This document shows positions 8,266-16,647 of a stretch of 64,000 nucleotides of DNA, piece by piece. Within the stretch, counting starts at the first letter, position 1; every line of letters begins with the position of its first letter. The position numbers and the translations under genes were made by a program. This DNA is from Bradyrhizobium sp. C9 (GTDB lineage Bacteria > Pseudomonadota > Alphaproteobacteria > Rhizobiales > Xanthobacteraceae). The DNA is taken from assembly GCF_002532045.1 (NCBI RefSeq), contig NZ_NWTG01000028.1, positions 1 to 64,000 on the forward strand, read 5' to 3'. Under the pieces are notes generated by a model, which worked only from the letters and a program-made list of their open reading frames with translations, was not told the DNA's origin and searched no databases.

Positions 8266-9390
8266 ATGAGTCTGCGAACTTGGCAATCCCCCTGGCGCGT
8301 GATGCTGGCCGTCAATGCGGCCGTGCTGGTCGGGGTGTTCCTGCACAAGATCGCGCTGCCGCCCTTCGTTCCCTACATCCACCTCTTGGTCGACTATCAC
8401 TACGGCTTCACCAAGCGCGCGCTGATCGGCGCGATCGTGTCGCTGTTCACCGACAAGGTGCCGGTGTGGCTGGTGTTCGCGCTGGCCGGCACGATGTGGC
8501 TGGTGACGCTCGGCCTGTTCGTCAAACTCTTTCAGAAGACATTCGGCTTCGACGATGCGCATTGGCCGCTGTTCGTTTTCATCGCGGGGTCGCCGTTCTT
8601 CCTGAAGAATTTCATGCACACGCTCGGCCATTTCGACATCTATGGCTGTGCGCTGACGATCGTACTGCTGCTGATCCCGGCGCGCTCGCTCGTCTACGTG
8701 CTGATCGCGGCGCTGTTCTCGATCCTGCTGATCCTGATCCATCACATCTTCGTTCTGATGTATGTTCCGACCATCGCGGCGATCGTGCTGCTGCGCTTCT
8801 ATCTGATGCAGCGCGTGACACCGCGGAACATCGTCATCGGCCTTGTGGCGCTCGCCGCAGTCGGCATCCTGTTTCTGGGCGCGCAGTTCGCCGGCACGGT
8901 CGAGGTGCCCTATGACGAATTCATCCGTCACCTGCAAAGCCGGATGGCCGATCCGTCGCGGACCGACCTGCTTGCGTTCGGCTACATCTGGTACCAGCCG
9001 CTGTCGAAGGAGTTCGCCGACACCTGGACGCGGATGCCCTCGAACATCCTGGGCGTCCCGGTGTTTGCGCTGCTGATCTGGCTGCACGTGCCGCTGTGGC
9101 GCTATTTCGCACGGCTGATCGGCGCGCTGGCAAATGATCTGCACCGGCGGATCGTGTTCGCCGCGCTTATCATGATCAGCGCCGGCTATTTGGTGATGTT
9201 CGTGACCGTGTTTGACTATTCGCGCTGGATCTCGAACTGGGCGGTTTGCATGTTCCTGATGCTGCATGCCGTGAAGACGCTGCCGGCATCGAAGGACGTG
9301 CCGCTGATCCCGTCAGACGATCGCAAGACGACTATCCTCGGCTGGATCGTGACGCTGATCCCGCGCGTCGGGATTGTGAGACCGTTTTAG
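8266..9390 (+). CDS. Polytopic membrane protein of unknown function
   Basis: A 374-aa integral membrane protein I do not recognise. Hydrophobic segments are visible around residues 15-35, 65-90, 105-125, 140-165, 170-190, 200-220, 265-285 and 305-330. The loop LLVDYHYGFTKRALIGAI and the motif FNMH-like NFMHTLGHFDIYG recall multi-spanning proteins of surface-polysaccharide loci, but there is no catalytic motif I can name. The coding frame is long, with codon bias like its neighbours, so I take it as real. It stands alone between a repeat and the convergent smr gene, whose stop is 3 bp away. The start ATG at 8266 follows the family A repeat, leaving little room for a promoter. Confidence 0.75.
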   Translation: MSLRTWQSPWRVMLAVNAAVLVGVFLHKIALPPFVPYIHLLVDYHYGFTKRALIGAIVSLFTDKVPVWLVFALAGTMWLVTLGLFVKLFQKTFGFDDAHWPLFVFIAGSPFFLKNFMHTLGHFDIYGCALTIVLLLIPARSLVYVLIAALFSILLILIHHIFVLMYVPTIAAIVLLRFYLMQRVTPRNIVIGLVALAAVGILFLGAQFAGTVEVPYDEFIRHLQSRMADPSRTDLLAFGYIWYQPLSKEFADTWTRMPSNILGVPVFALLIWLHVPLWRYFARLIGALANDLHRRIVFAALIMISAGYLVMFVTVFDYSRWISNWAVCMFLMLHAVKTLPASKDVPLIPSDDRKTTILGWIVTLIPRVGIVRPF

Positions 9391-9392
9391 GC

Positions 9393-9983
9393 TCAGCGCG
9401 CGCGCCGGACGCGCACATAGAGCGCGCCCTCGCCGCCATGGCCGATATGCGCTTCCTCGAAGCCGACGACCAGGGAGCGGAATTCCGGCAGGCTGAGCCA
9501 TTCCGGCACCTGCCGGCGCAGCACGCCGCGTTCGGACTCCAGCCCGCCGACCTTGCCCTTGCCGGTGATGACCAGCACGAAGGTGAGCCCGTCGCTGTGC
9601 GCGCGTTGCAGGAAGGCGAACAACATCCGATGCGCGCGAAGCTGCGTCATGCCGTGCAGATCGAGCCGCGCATCGATCTCCTGCCGGCCGCGCGACAGTT
9701 TTGCGCGTTCGCGGCGGCCGATCGGCGCCAGCGGCGGCACGTGCGGACGCGGCGCCGGAGCGGCCTTGACCGACGTCACCGGCTTGACCGGGATCGGCTT
9801 GGCTGCGGCATGATGCGCGGCCGGGTCAGCGGCTGCGGCGTGGGCTTTCGGCGGGGCCGGCTTCTTGCGCAGCGGCTTGACCTGCTTGGCGACGCTTTCC
9901 CAGAGCGCACGCTCCTCCTCGCTCAGCGCACGCTTGCGCCGCGACGGAGCGGACAGGTCGGGGATCGGCGCGGGTCGTTTCAT
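9393..9983 (-). CDS. Smr-domain protein (MutS2-type small nuclease domain)
   Basis: A 196-aa protein with a charged, Ala/Pro/Lys-rich, probably disordered N-terminal half (about residues 1-100) and a C-terminal Smr domain. The domain shows the family landmarks DLHGMTQLRAHRML and ITGKGKVGG. Smr domains nick or bind branched nucleic acids; the cellular role in alphaproteobacteria is unclear. The start overlaps the mltA stop as ATGA, so it is probably co-translated with mltA. Confidence 0.88.
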   Translation of the reverse strand: MKRPAPIPDLSAPSRRKRALSEEERALWESVAKQVKPLRKKPAPPKAHAAAADPAAHHAAAKPIPVKPVTSVKAAPAPRPHVPPLAPIGRRERAKLSRGRQEIDARLDLHGMTQLRAHRMLFAFLQRAHSDGLTFVLVITGKGKVGGLESERGVLRRQVPEWLSLPEFRSLVVGFEEAHIGHGGEGALYVRVRRAR

Positions 9984-11596
9984 TGATCGCGGTGATGGCG
10001 AGTGCGCCGGGTGCGCCGCTTCTCCGGTTGCGGAATGTCGGGCCGGGCGACCGGCAACGGCACCGGTTCTGCCACAGGTGCGGCCTCCGCGACAGGGGTC
10101 GTTGCCGGAGGAGTAGCGGGCGCGGCATCCTTCGCGGCCGCGCCCTTGGCGGCGCTGTTGGCCGCATCCTTGCTCCCAGCTCTGGCGACGGTCGCAGTCG
10201 GCACGTCCGCGGACTTCGCCGCCGGCTTGTCCTTTGGCGGATCGGTCTGCGGAAACAGCTTCGCGATTTTGGCCGACGGCCGCTCGTCAGGGATCGGCAG
10301 CTTGTGGCCGCGCGCCACGGGATCGAGCCCCTTCGGCACCAGCATCACGAACTGCATGTTGTGCCGCAGCCGGCCCGAGACCTTGCCGGCGTCCGCGCCG
10401 GCGCCGAAATAAAGATCGGCGCGCGCCGGGCCGACGATCGCCGATCCAGTATCCTGCGCGATCATCAGCCGGTGGAACGGCGTCTTGGACTGCTCGGATT
10501 CGATCGGCAGCTCACCGGCGATGAAGAACGGCGTGCCGTAGACATGCAGCGCCTTGTCGACCGCGATCGAGCGGCCCGGCGTCAGCGGCACGCCCTGCGC
10601 ACCGACCGCCTCGTCCTTGTCGGACAGCGGCACCTCACGGAAGAACACGTAGGCGCGGTTCTGCCGCCGCAGCTCCTTGGCGCCGTCGGGGTTCTGCTCC
10701 ATCCACTCCCTGATCTTCTGCATCGACATCTGATCCTTCGGGATGATGCCGCGGTCGATCAGGACGCGCCCGACCGGCGTATAGGGATAGCCATTATGTG
10801 CGTCGTAGTTGATGCGCAGGGTGGTGCCGTCCTCGAACTTGATCCGCGCCGAGCCCTGGATCTGGGCGAACAACAGATCGGTCTGGCTCTTCAGCCAGGC
10901 GATCTCCAGTCCACGGCCGGCGATCGCACCGTCCTCGATCTGGCCGCGGTCGTAATAGGGCACCAGCTTGCGCCGGCCGATCTTGCGATACACCGGGCCG
11001 CTGTTGGGCAGGCCGACGGACGCTTGCGTCTTGCCGCGCACGAACAGGTTGGACGGCCGGCGATAGACCGGGACATTGTAGACGTCGGTCTGGATCCGTG
11101 AGCCGTCGAGCACCGGCTCGTAATAGCCGGTGACGAAGCCGGCTTCCTCGCCGAGCCGCGAGATCCGTAGCGGAACAAAATTCTGCTCGAAGAATTCCTT
11201 CGCCTTCGCCCCACTGCCGAGATCGAGTCCCTTGGCGATCCGGCAGGGATCGCGCAGCGAGCTGCCGAGCGCCTTCGATTCCGTTGGCGCGCCCTGCTGG
11301 GCCGCGATCGGCTTGCAGCTGGTGCGAAACGCCTTGTAGGCAGCAAGATGATCGTCGTCGCTCCAGCCGGAGACGTTGGCCCAGGCAAGCGGCTCATACT
11401 GGCTGCCGCTGACCTGCAGCGGCAATTCCAGATTGGGATAGGGGACCGGGTGCGTGTGTTCGTGCCGCGGCGGAGCGTGCCGGCTCGACCTGTAGCGTGC
11501 GGCGATCGCCGCGGTGGAGCACACAACCGCGAGCGCGCAGCACGCGATTGCGAGGCGCCCGTAGCTGAGATGTTTAGTGAGCGCTTCCAGTTCCAA
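9980..11596 (-). CDS. mltA: Membrane-bound lytic murein transglycosylase A
   Basis: Cleaves glycan strands of peptidoglycan in the periplasm, forming 1,6-anhydro-muramic acid. An N-terminal hydrophobic segment (LAIACCALAVVCSTAAIAA, about residues 15-33) is a signal or anchor. No convincing lipobox is present. The MltA barrel spans about residues 100-300 (FVTGYYEPVLDG is diagnostic), followed by the 3D domain (IAVDKALHVYGTPFF and MIAQDTGSAIVGPARADLYFG, whose Asp residues are catalytic). A long Ala/Pro/Lys-rich tail of about 100 residues ending KRRTRRTRHHRDQ is added. The start overlaps the end of the Tim44-domain gene by 23 bases. Confidence 0.92.
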   Translation of the reverse strand: MELEALTKHLSYGRLAIACCALAVVCSTAAIAARYRSSRHAPPRHEHTHPVPYPNLELPLQVSGSQYEPLAWANVSGWSDDDHLAAYKAFRTSCKPIAAQQGAPTESKALGSSLRDPCRIAKGLDLGSGAKAKEFFEQNFVPLRISRLGEEAGFVTGYYEPVLDGSRIQTDVYNVPVYRRPSNLFVRGKTQASVGLPNSGPVYRKIGRRKLVPYYDRGQIEDGAIAGRGLEIAWLKSQTDLLFAQIQGSARIKFEDGTTLRINYDAHNGYPYTPVGRVLIDRGIIPKDQMSMQKIREWMEQNPDGAKELRRQNRAYVFFREVPLSDKDEAVGAQGVPLTPGRSIAVDKALHVYGTPFFIAGELPIESEQSKTPFHRLMIAQDTGSAIVGPARADLYFGAGADAGKVSGRLRHNMQFVMLVPKGLDPVARGHKLPIPDERPSAKIAKLFPQTDPPKDKPAAKSADVPTATVARAGSKDAANSAAKGAAAKDAAPATPPATTPVAEAAPVAEPVPLPVARPDIPQPEKRRTRRTRHHRDQ

Positions 11597-12278
11597 CCAG
11601 CTTCCAATTCGGATCGCGGGAAGTCGAGTCGCGGGCGAATGTCCAGATGTCGGTGATGTCGGCGACCTTGTCCGGGCTACCGTCGACGATAGTTCCTGTC
11701 TTGTCGCGCGTGACCGAGATCATCTGCGACACGAAGCGGACGGTGAGCTGGGTCGAGCGATCGCGCGTCTCCGCGCTGACGATCTCGGCCTTGTCGATCG
11801 AGACGAACCGCGTCTCGGTCTTCTGCTCGTGCTTCTCGCGATCCTTGATCGCGGCCTCGAAGCTTTCATAGACCTCGGCCGACAGCAGGTCGCGCAGCGC
11901 GCGGCGATCGCCGTTGGCGAAGGCCAGCACGATCATTTCATAGGCCGAGCGGGCGCCTGAGAGGAAATGCCGCGGATCGAACGAGGAATCCTGGGCGACG
12001 ACCGCGTCGAGACCCTGCGCCAGCGGCGTGCCGGGGTCGGCGATGCCCTTCCAGCGTTCCGTGGGCTCGACCGGTTCGGCGGGCGCGGCCGGGGCCGGCT
12101 GATCGATCACCGATCCCGGGATCGGCACGACGTTGTTATCCTGGCCGCGCTGCAGGACGTTGGGTGCTGCACGATCATACGGCGGCCGCTCGCTTCCCGT
12201 GCGCTGTCCGAGAACGCTGCGCAGACGCAGGAAGATAAATACGGCCAGCGCCAGGAAGATGATGGTGTAGATATCCAC
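11574..12278 (-). CDS. Tim44/TimA-domain protein
   Basis: A 234-aa protein with one N-terminal membrane helix (YTIIFLALAVFIFLRL, residues 4-19), a Pro-rich linker (about 60-85) and a C-terminal Tim44-like domain (about 90-232) ending WKLVGTGSAH. Alphaproteobacterial homologues are the bacterial relatives of mitochondrial Tim44; their exact role is unsettled. It heads the minus-strand tim44-mltA-smr operon and is divergent from secB, as in other alphaproteobacteria. The ATG at 12278 gives a canonical MDIYTI N-terminus. Confidence 0.88.
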   Translation of the reverse strand: MDIYTIIFLALAVFIFLRLRSVLGQRTGSERPPYDRAAPNVLQRGQDNNVVPIPGSVIDQPAPAAPAEPVEPTERWKGIADPGTPLAQGLDAVVAQDSSFDPRHFLSGARSAYEMIVLAFANGDRRALRDLLSAEVYESFEAAIKDREKHEQKTETRFVSIDKAEIVSAETRDRSTQLTVRFVSQMISVTRDKTGTIVDGSPDKVADITDIWTFARDSTSRDPNWKLVGTGSAH

Positions 12279-12697
12279 GTCGAATTCGCTTTCTGGTCTC
12301 TGCCGGCAACGGGCCGGGCATCAAAGCGTTCCCGGTCGGGAACGGCAGAGATTACATCACCGATTGAGTCCGCAGCATGTAGGCACGAAACTATGCCCGG
12401 CCAATGGCGCTTTTTGGCACGGGCAAGTGTAGCGCGTTTTGACCCCGGGGGGAAACCCGTTCCTTCCCGGAAATCGCGTATCTTCAATAATTTAGGAAGC
12501 CGTTAAGGGATTGGGCGGAGCTGCGCACGTGAGCCGGTTGCCGGAGATTTGGCCGCAGGCCCGCCAGCCCGCACGCGCTCGTCGTCCTTGTGGACCGAGC
12601 CGGGCCTATGATAGCCACTCGCCGGCATCGGCATTTCCAAACCTCAACGCGTGCCGTCGGACACCCTGTCCCGAGCGCCGCTCCAGGAGACATTTTC
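12279..12697. other. Divergent spacer between the tim44 gene and secB
   Basis: About 420 bp with no convincing gene; the open frames here are shadows. It must hold the promoters of both divergent units. One feature stands out: the near-perfect dyad GTTCCCG-GT-CGGGAAC at 12328-12343, close to the Tim44-gene side, which could be an operator. The 3' half (about 12480-12530) is locally AT-rich around TTCAATAATTTAGG, a plausible secB promoter zone. Confidence 0.5.
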
Positions 12698-13186
12698 ATG
12701 ACCAATGGCAACGGCGCCCCCGTCGAACAGCCCGCTCCCCAGCTCAACGTGCTGGCGCAGTACACCAAGGACCTGTCGTTCGAGAACCCGAATGCGCCGA
12801 CCTCGCTCGGCCAGCAGCAACAGCAGCCGGCGATCAACATCCAGATCAACGTTGGCGCCAACAACCTGTCGGAGAACGAGTACGAGGTGATCCTCTCGAT
12901 CGAGGGCAAGGCCGAATCGGCCGGCAAGGTGATGTTCAGCTTCGACCTCGCCTATGCCGGCGTCTTCCGGATCGTGAACGTGCCGAAGGAGAATTTGCAT
13001 CCGCTGGTCATGATCGAGTGCCCGCGGCTGCTGTTCCCGTTCGCGCGCGAGATCGTCGCGACCTCGGTCCGCGACGGCGGCTTCCCGCCCCTGCTGCTCG
13101 ACCCCGTCGATTTCGTCGGTCTCTACCGCCAGAACATGGAGCGGCAGGCCGCCGCCCAGGCCGCTTCCGGCGTCAAGCCGAGCTGA
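12698..13186 (+). CDS. secB: Protein-export chaperone SecB
   Basis: Tetrameric cytosolic chaperone that holds preproteins unfolded for SecA. The family core is visible: NVLAQYTKDLSFENPNAP near residues 17-34, then INVGANNL, and FDLAYAGVFRI and ECPRLLFPFAREIV in the second half. I chose the ATG at 12698 (MTNGNGAPVEQ) because AGGAG precedes it by a suitable distance. The frame is open further upstream to 12590 but without family sequence. The protein is 162 aa, typical for alphaproteobacteria. Confidence 0.95.
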   Translation: MTNGNGAPVEQPAPQLNVLAQYTKDLSFENPNAPTSLGQQQQQPAINIQINVGANNLSENEYEVILSIEGKAESAGKVMFSFDLAYAGVFRIVNVPKENLHPLVMIECPRLLFPFAREIVATSVRDGGFPPLLLDPVDFVGLYRQNMERQAAAQAASGVKPS

Positions 13187-13222
13187 GCTCAAGTTCGAGA
13201 TAGCACCATCCGGATCTGTGAG

Positions 13223-13353
13223 CCGTCATCCTGAGGAGCCTGTGAAGCAGGCGTCTCGCAGGATCGACGGCCACCAGCCGGGCCGTGCATCCTTCGAGAC
13301 GCGCTTCGCGCTCCTCCAGCGACAAAGGCAAAGCCTTTGCGCGGGGATGACGG
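13223..13353. repeat. About 130-bp interspersed palindromic repeat, family B (copy 1)
   Basis: Bounded by 9-bp inverted ends CCGTCATCC (13223-13231) and GGATGACGG (13345-13353). The interior contains further self-complementary pieces and the phrase ACCAGCCGGGCCGTGCATCC, which is repeated in the copy at 35.3 kb. It is non-coding, in the convergent secB-dnaQ spacer, and resembles a MITE-like or intergenic mosaic element. Confidence 0.75.
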
Positions 13354-13363
13354 GATTGAGAGA

Positions 13364-14086
13364 TCAAGCCGCCGGTGCTGCTGCGGGCGCTGGCGGCGGC
13401 AGATAATCGTTCCAGATCGGCTTGTCGCCAAGTGTTGCGACGAAGGCCCGGTGGGCTTCGCGATCCGCCTCGCTGACCCGCGCAACCAGCGCCGTCTCGC
13501 GCTGCCGCCGCGGCGTATCGCCGTAGCTTCCGCTGCGCGCGTCCGAATTTTCCGACGCCAGGATGAGCTGCGACTGCCGCGCCCCGATCAGGTCGATATA
13601 GACCTCGGCCAGCAGCTCGGCGTCGAGCAAGGCGCCGTGCTTGGTGCGGCGGGAATTGTCGATCTGATAGCGCGAGCAGAGATCGTCGAGCCGGTTCGAC
13701 ACGCCGGGATGCTTGCGTCGCGCCAGCAGCAGCGTATCGACCAGCCGGTCTTTCGGGATGGCCTTCCGCTTGATGCGATCAAGCTCGGCGTTAATGAAGC
13801 TGATGTCGAACGAGGCGTTGTGGATCACCAGCGGCGTATCGCCGATGAAGGCCAGGAAATCGTCCACCACCTCATTGAACAGCGGCTTGGAGGCGAGGAA
13901 TTCGGTCGACAGCCCATGCACGTTGAACGCTTCGGTCGGCATGTCGCGTTCGGGATTGATGTAGACGTGGTAGGTCTGTCCCGTCGGCATGCGGTTGAAG
14001 ATCTCGACGCAGCCGATCTCGACCAGCCGGTCGCCGCGCAGCGGATCGAGGCCAGTGGTTTCGGTATCGAGAACGATTTCGCGCAT
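13364..14086 (-). CDS. dnaQ: DNA polymerase III epsilon subunit (proofreading exonuclease)
   Basis: 3'-5' proofreading exonuclease of the replicative polymerase. The DEDDh residues are visible: Asp and Glu in LDTETTGLDP (residues 6-15), Asp in HNASFDISFI (about 96-105), and His and Asp in the KHGALLDAELL block (about 155-165). A C-terminal tail (about 185-240) would bind the alpha subunit. I chose the ATG at 14086 because MREIVLDTETTG is the canonical start; the frame runs on to 14515 only as an antisense shadow of coaE. Confidence 0.96.
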   Translation of the reverse strand: MREIVLDTETTGLDPLRGDRLVEIGCVEIFNRMPTGQTYHVYINPERDMPTEAFNVHGLSTEFLASKPLFNEVVDDFLAFIGDTPLVIHNASFDISFINAELDRIKRKAIPKDRLVDTLLLARRKHPGVSNRLDDLCSRYQIDNSRRTKHGALLDAELLAEVYIDLIGARQSQLILASENSDARSGSYGDTPRRQRETALVARVSEADREAHRAFVATLGDKPIWNDYLPPPAPAAAPAA

Positions 14087-14117
14087 GACGTGAGGGAATC
14101 CGGAAGAGCGCGGCGAA

Positions 14118-14717
14118 TCAGGTCCGCCGCTCCGGCATCTTAGCAACCTCGGCCAGAATGTCGCGGATCCGCGCCCGCACCGGATCAAGTCCGTGCGAGG
14201 TATCCACGATGAAATCCGCGCGCTTGCGCTTCTCGGCGTCCGGCATCTGCTTGGCGATGATGGCGTCGAGTTTCGCCGCATCCATGGTGCCCCGCGCCAG
14301 CACGCGCTCGCGCTGCAGCTCCGGCGAGGTGGTGACGACGACGACGGCGTCGACGCGCTTCTCGCCGCCGGTCTCATACAGCAGCGGCACGTCGACCACG
14401 ACGATCGGCGCGCCGATAGCTTCCGCATCGGCAAAGAATTTCTGCCGCGAGGCGCCAAGCATCGGATGCACGATCTGCTCGAGCTGCCGCATCGCCGCGG
14501 GCTCATGCACCACACGTGCCGAGAGTTTTGCGCGGTCGACCTTGCCGTTCACGGTGGTGCCGGGAAAGGCGGCCTCGATCGCTGGGACCGCTTCGCCCTC
14601 ATAGAGCTGATGCACGGCGGCATCGGCGTCGTACACCGGCACGCCGGCCTCCATGAAGAGTTTGGCCGTGGTGGATTTCCCCATCCCGATCGAGCCGGTC
14701 AATCCAAGAATCAGCAT
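14118..14717 (-). CDS. coaE: Dephospho-CoA kinase
   Basis: Last step of CoA synthesis, phosphorylating the ribose 3' hydroxyl of dephospho-CoA. The P-loop is LTGSIGMGKSTTAKLF (residues 6-21), followed by the family DADAAVHQLYEG (30-41). VVDVPLLYETGG and the LARGTMD region are the CoA-binding and lid parts. The protein is 199 aa. It lies between maf and dnaQ. In related genomes aroE often sits between maf and coaE, but here only 42 bp separate the two. Confidence 0.95.
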   Translation of the reverse strand: MLILGLTGSIGMGKSTTAKLFMEAGVPVYDADAAVHQLYEGEAVPAIEAAFPGTTVNGKVDRAKLSARVVHEPAAMRQLEQIVHPMLGASRQKFFADAEAIGAPIVVVDVPLLYETGGEKRVDAVVVVTTSPELQRERVLARGTMDAAKLDAIIAKQMPDAEKRKRADFIVDTSHGLDPVRARIRDILAEVAKMPERRT

Positions 14718-14759
14718 CGCATCAACATCGGTTCAGCATCTCTCCCATGTCTTGGCACC

Positions 14760-15368
14760 TCATACCGCGAGCAGCTTTTCACGGCGCAGGAATGCGAGCA
14801 GCGACAATAGCGGCAGGCCGAGGATGGTGAAATGGTCGCCTTCGATCCGTTCGAACAGATGCACGCCGAGGCCCTCGAGCTGATAGGCGCCGACGCTGGT
14901 CGTCACCGCCTCCCCGGCCTGGTCGAGATAGGCTTCGATCTCGCCGGCGGCGAGCTGCCGCATCGTCATCCGGGCGACGCTGACATCGTCGAACAGGACG
15001 TTCCCATCGCGCGCGACCGAGACGGCCGAGTGCAGCGTATGCGTCTGCCCGGCGAGCAGGCCGAGCTGCGCGGCAGCCTGGGCGCGGCCGGCAGGCTTGC
15101 TGAACATCCGTAGCCCCAGCGCCAGCGTCTGGTCGGCGCCGACGACATATTGACCCGGTCTTTGCCGCGATATGAACAGCGCCTTCTCGCGCGCCAGGAG
15201 CGAGGCGATCTCGCCCGGCGCCGAAAGGCCGGAATTTTTCTGCACCGCGCGTTCATCGATATCGGCCGGCAGCGCCTCGAATTCGAGGCCGGCGTTCTCA
15301 AGCAACACCCTCCGCGCACGGCTTTGCGAGGCAAGGATCAGCTTCTGCGGGCTGCGCCAGATGCTCAT
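14760..15368 (-). CDS. maf: Maf-family nucleoside triphosphate pyrophosphatase
   Basis: House-cleaning pyrophosphatase that hydrolyses non-canonical or modified nucleotides; some members act on dTTP/UTP and have been linked to septum control. The start MSIWRSPQKLILASQSRARR carries the conserved ASxSxxR motif (residues 13-20). The substrate-pocket sequence is VGADQTLALG, and SVGAYQLEGLG is the C-terminal motif. The protein is 202 aa. It is 10 bp downstream of ppsR in the same orientation, probably the same operon. Confidence 0.9.
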   Translation of the reverse strand: MSIWRSPQKLILASQSRARRVLLENAGLEFEALPADIDERAVQKNSGLSAPGEIASLLAREKALFISRQRPGQYVVGADQTLALGLRMFSKPAGRAQAAAQLGLLAGQTHTLHSAVSVARDGNVLFDDVSVARMTMRQLAAGEIEAYLDQAGEAVTTSVGAYQLEGLGVHLFERIEGDHFTILGLPLLSLLAFLRREKLLAV

Positions 15369-15378
15369 GATTTGGCGG

Positions 15379-16215
15379 TTACTCCGACGGCCGCGCGCGC
15401 TGGCGGTCGTTATAGAGCTTCATGATCGCAGCCGCCGTCTCCTCGATCGAGCGACGCGTCACGTCGAGCAATGCCCAGTTGAATTTCGCACTCAGGCGCC
15501 GTGCAAATGCGACTTCGTCAGCCACCGCCTGCTTGTCGATGTAGGTGTCGTTGTCGCGATCGCCCATGGTAAGGAGGCGGTTCTGCCGGACCTGGATCAG
15601 GCGCTCCGGGGTCGCATGCAGGCTGACCACCAATGGCTTCTTCAGGGTCTCGAGCTGGTGCGGCAGCGGGATGCCCGGCACTAGCGGCACATTGGCAGTT
15701 CTTATGCCGCGGTTGGCAAGATAGATCGAGGTCGGCGTTTTCGACGTGCGGGACACGCCGACCAGGACGACGTCCGCGTCCTCGAGGCCTTCGACATGCT
15801 GACCATCGTCATGGATCATCGTGTAGTTGAGCGCGTCGATCCGGCTGAAATATTCCGCGTTGAGCACATGCTGCGCACCGACGCGGCCGGTCGTCGCGGC
15901 ACCCAGATACGCCTCGAACAGCTGCATCACCGGCCCGATGATCGACAGGCTCGGCACGTTGATTTCCTTGCACTTGCCTTCGAGTCGGCCGACCAGATCC
16001 TTCTCGAGCAGCGTGAACAGGACAATGCCGGGCGATTCCTCGATCTCGTCGAGCACGCGATCGAGCTGCTTCTGGCTGCGCACCAAAGGATAGACATGCT
16101 CGACCGCGGTCACGTTGGCGTATTGCGCGGCGACCGCGCGCGCCACGGTGATCAACGTCTCGCCGGTCGAATCAGACACCAGATGCAGGTGGAAATAATT
16201 GGAGGTCGTCGGCAC
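15379..16215 (-). CDS. ppsR: PPDK/PEP-synthase regulatory protein (DUF299)
   Basis: Bifunctional kinase/pyrophosphorylase family that phosphorylates a Thr of pyruvate phosphate dikinase or PEP synthase using ADP and reverses it with phosphate. The N-terminus has HLHLVSDSTGETL (residues 8-20) and the P-loop-like GVSRTSKTPTSIYLANRG lies near 153-170. LVPGIPLP follows. The protein is 278 aa, full length. It is the left-hand neighbour of the candidate replication origin, matching the DUF299 gene beside the Caulobacter and rhizobial origins. Confidence 0.92.
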   Translation of the reverse strand: MPTTSNYFHLHLVSDSTGETLITVARAVAAQYANVTAVEHVYPLVRSQKQLDRVLDEIEESPGIVLFTLLEKDLVGRLEGKCKEINVPSLSIIGPVMQLFEAYLGAATTGRVGAQHVLNAEYFSRIDALNYTMIHDDGQHVEGLEDADVVLVGVSRTSKTPTSIYLANRGIRTANVPLVPGIPLPHQLETLKKPLVVSLHATPERLIQVRQNRLLTMGDRDNDTYIDKQAVADEVAFARRLSAKFNWALLDVTRRSIEETAAAIMKLYNDRQRARPSE

Positions 16216-16543
16216 CGGAGCCCCTGTCTATCCTGTGAATCCCTGTGGAGGTCGAGGAGAAGAATCCGGGGCCGCCGCCAGGTCCCTGTATATCTCGTCA
16301 CCTTCTTCACAGCACCGCCGAAAAGGATAAGTCGACGTCATCGGACGGATGATAGTGAAGCGGTGTGGATTTGTCTCTTGATAAGCTGGCCACCGAGGCC
16401 CGCAACCGATTGAGTTGAGCGACAGATTCCGGATTTCCACTCTCGCCGGCCGAAATGTTGAGGGTTGTGAACAAGCCCGCAAGAACGGCTGGATCGTTTT
16501 GCATGAGTCAAATTCACTGTCACTTAGACTCAAACCTTAGATT

Positions 16544-16563
16544 CTAAACTTAATTAAGTTTAG
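16544..16563. other. 20-bp perfect AT-rich palindrome in candidate oriC
   Basis: CTAAACTTAATTAAGTTTAG is fully self-complementary and is the most AT-rich stretch of the neighbourhood. It could be part of a DNA-unwinding element, a binding site, or a promoter/operator for hemJ. GATTC at 16540-16544 abuts it. Confidence 0.6.
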
Positions 16564-16572
16564 GAGAGCCGT

Positions 16573-16647
16573 GTGAGCGGATATGTATCGGTCCCTCGCA
16601 AGCAGAGCCTGGCGCGCAACGCCAAGACTGCTCGAGTTGCTTCCTGA
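16573..16647 (+). CDS. Possible 24-codon leader ORF upstream of hemJ
   Basis: GTG start with an AGGAGA Shine-Dalgarno sequence six bases upstream, 24 codons rich in Arg/Ala/Ser, and a TGA stop 14 bp before the hemJ ATG. It may be a leader peptide coupling translation into hemJ, a remnant, or chance. There is no homology I can recognise, so confidence is low. Confidence 0.25.
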   Translation: MSGYVSVPRKQSLARNAKTARVAS

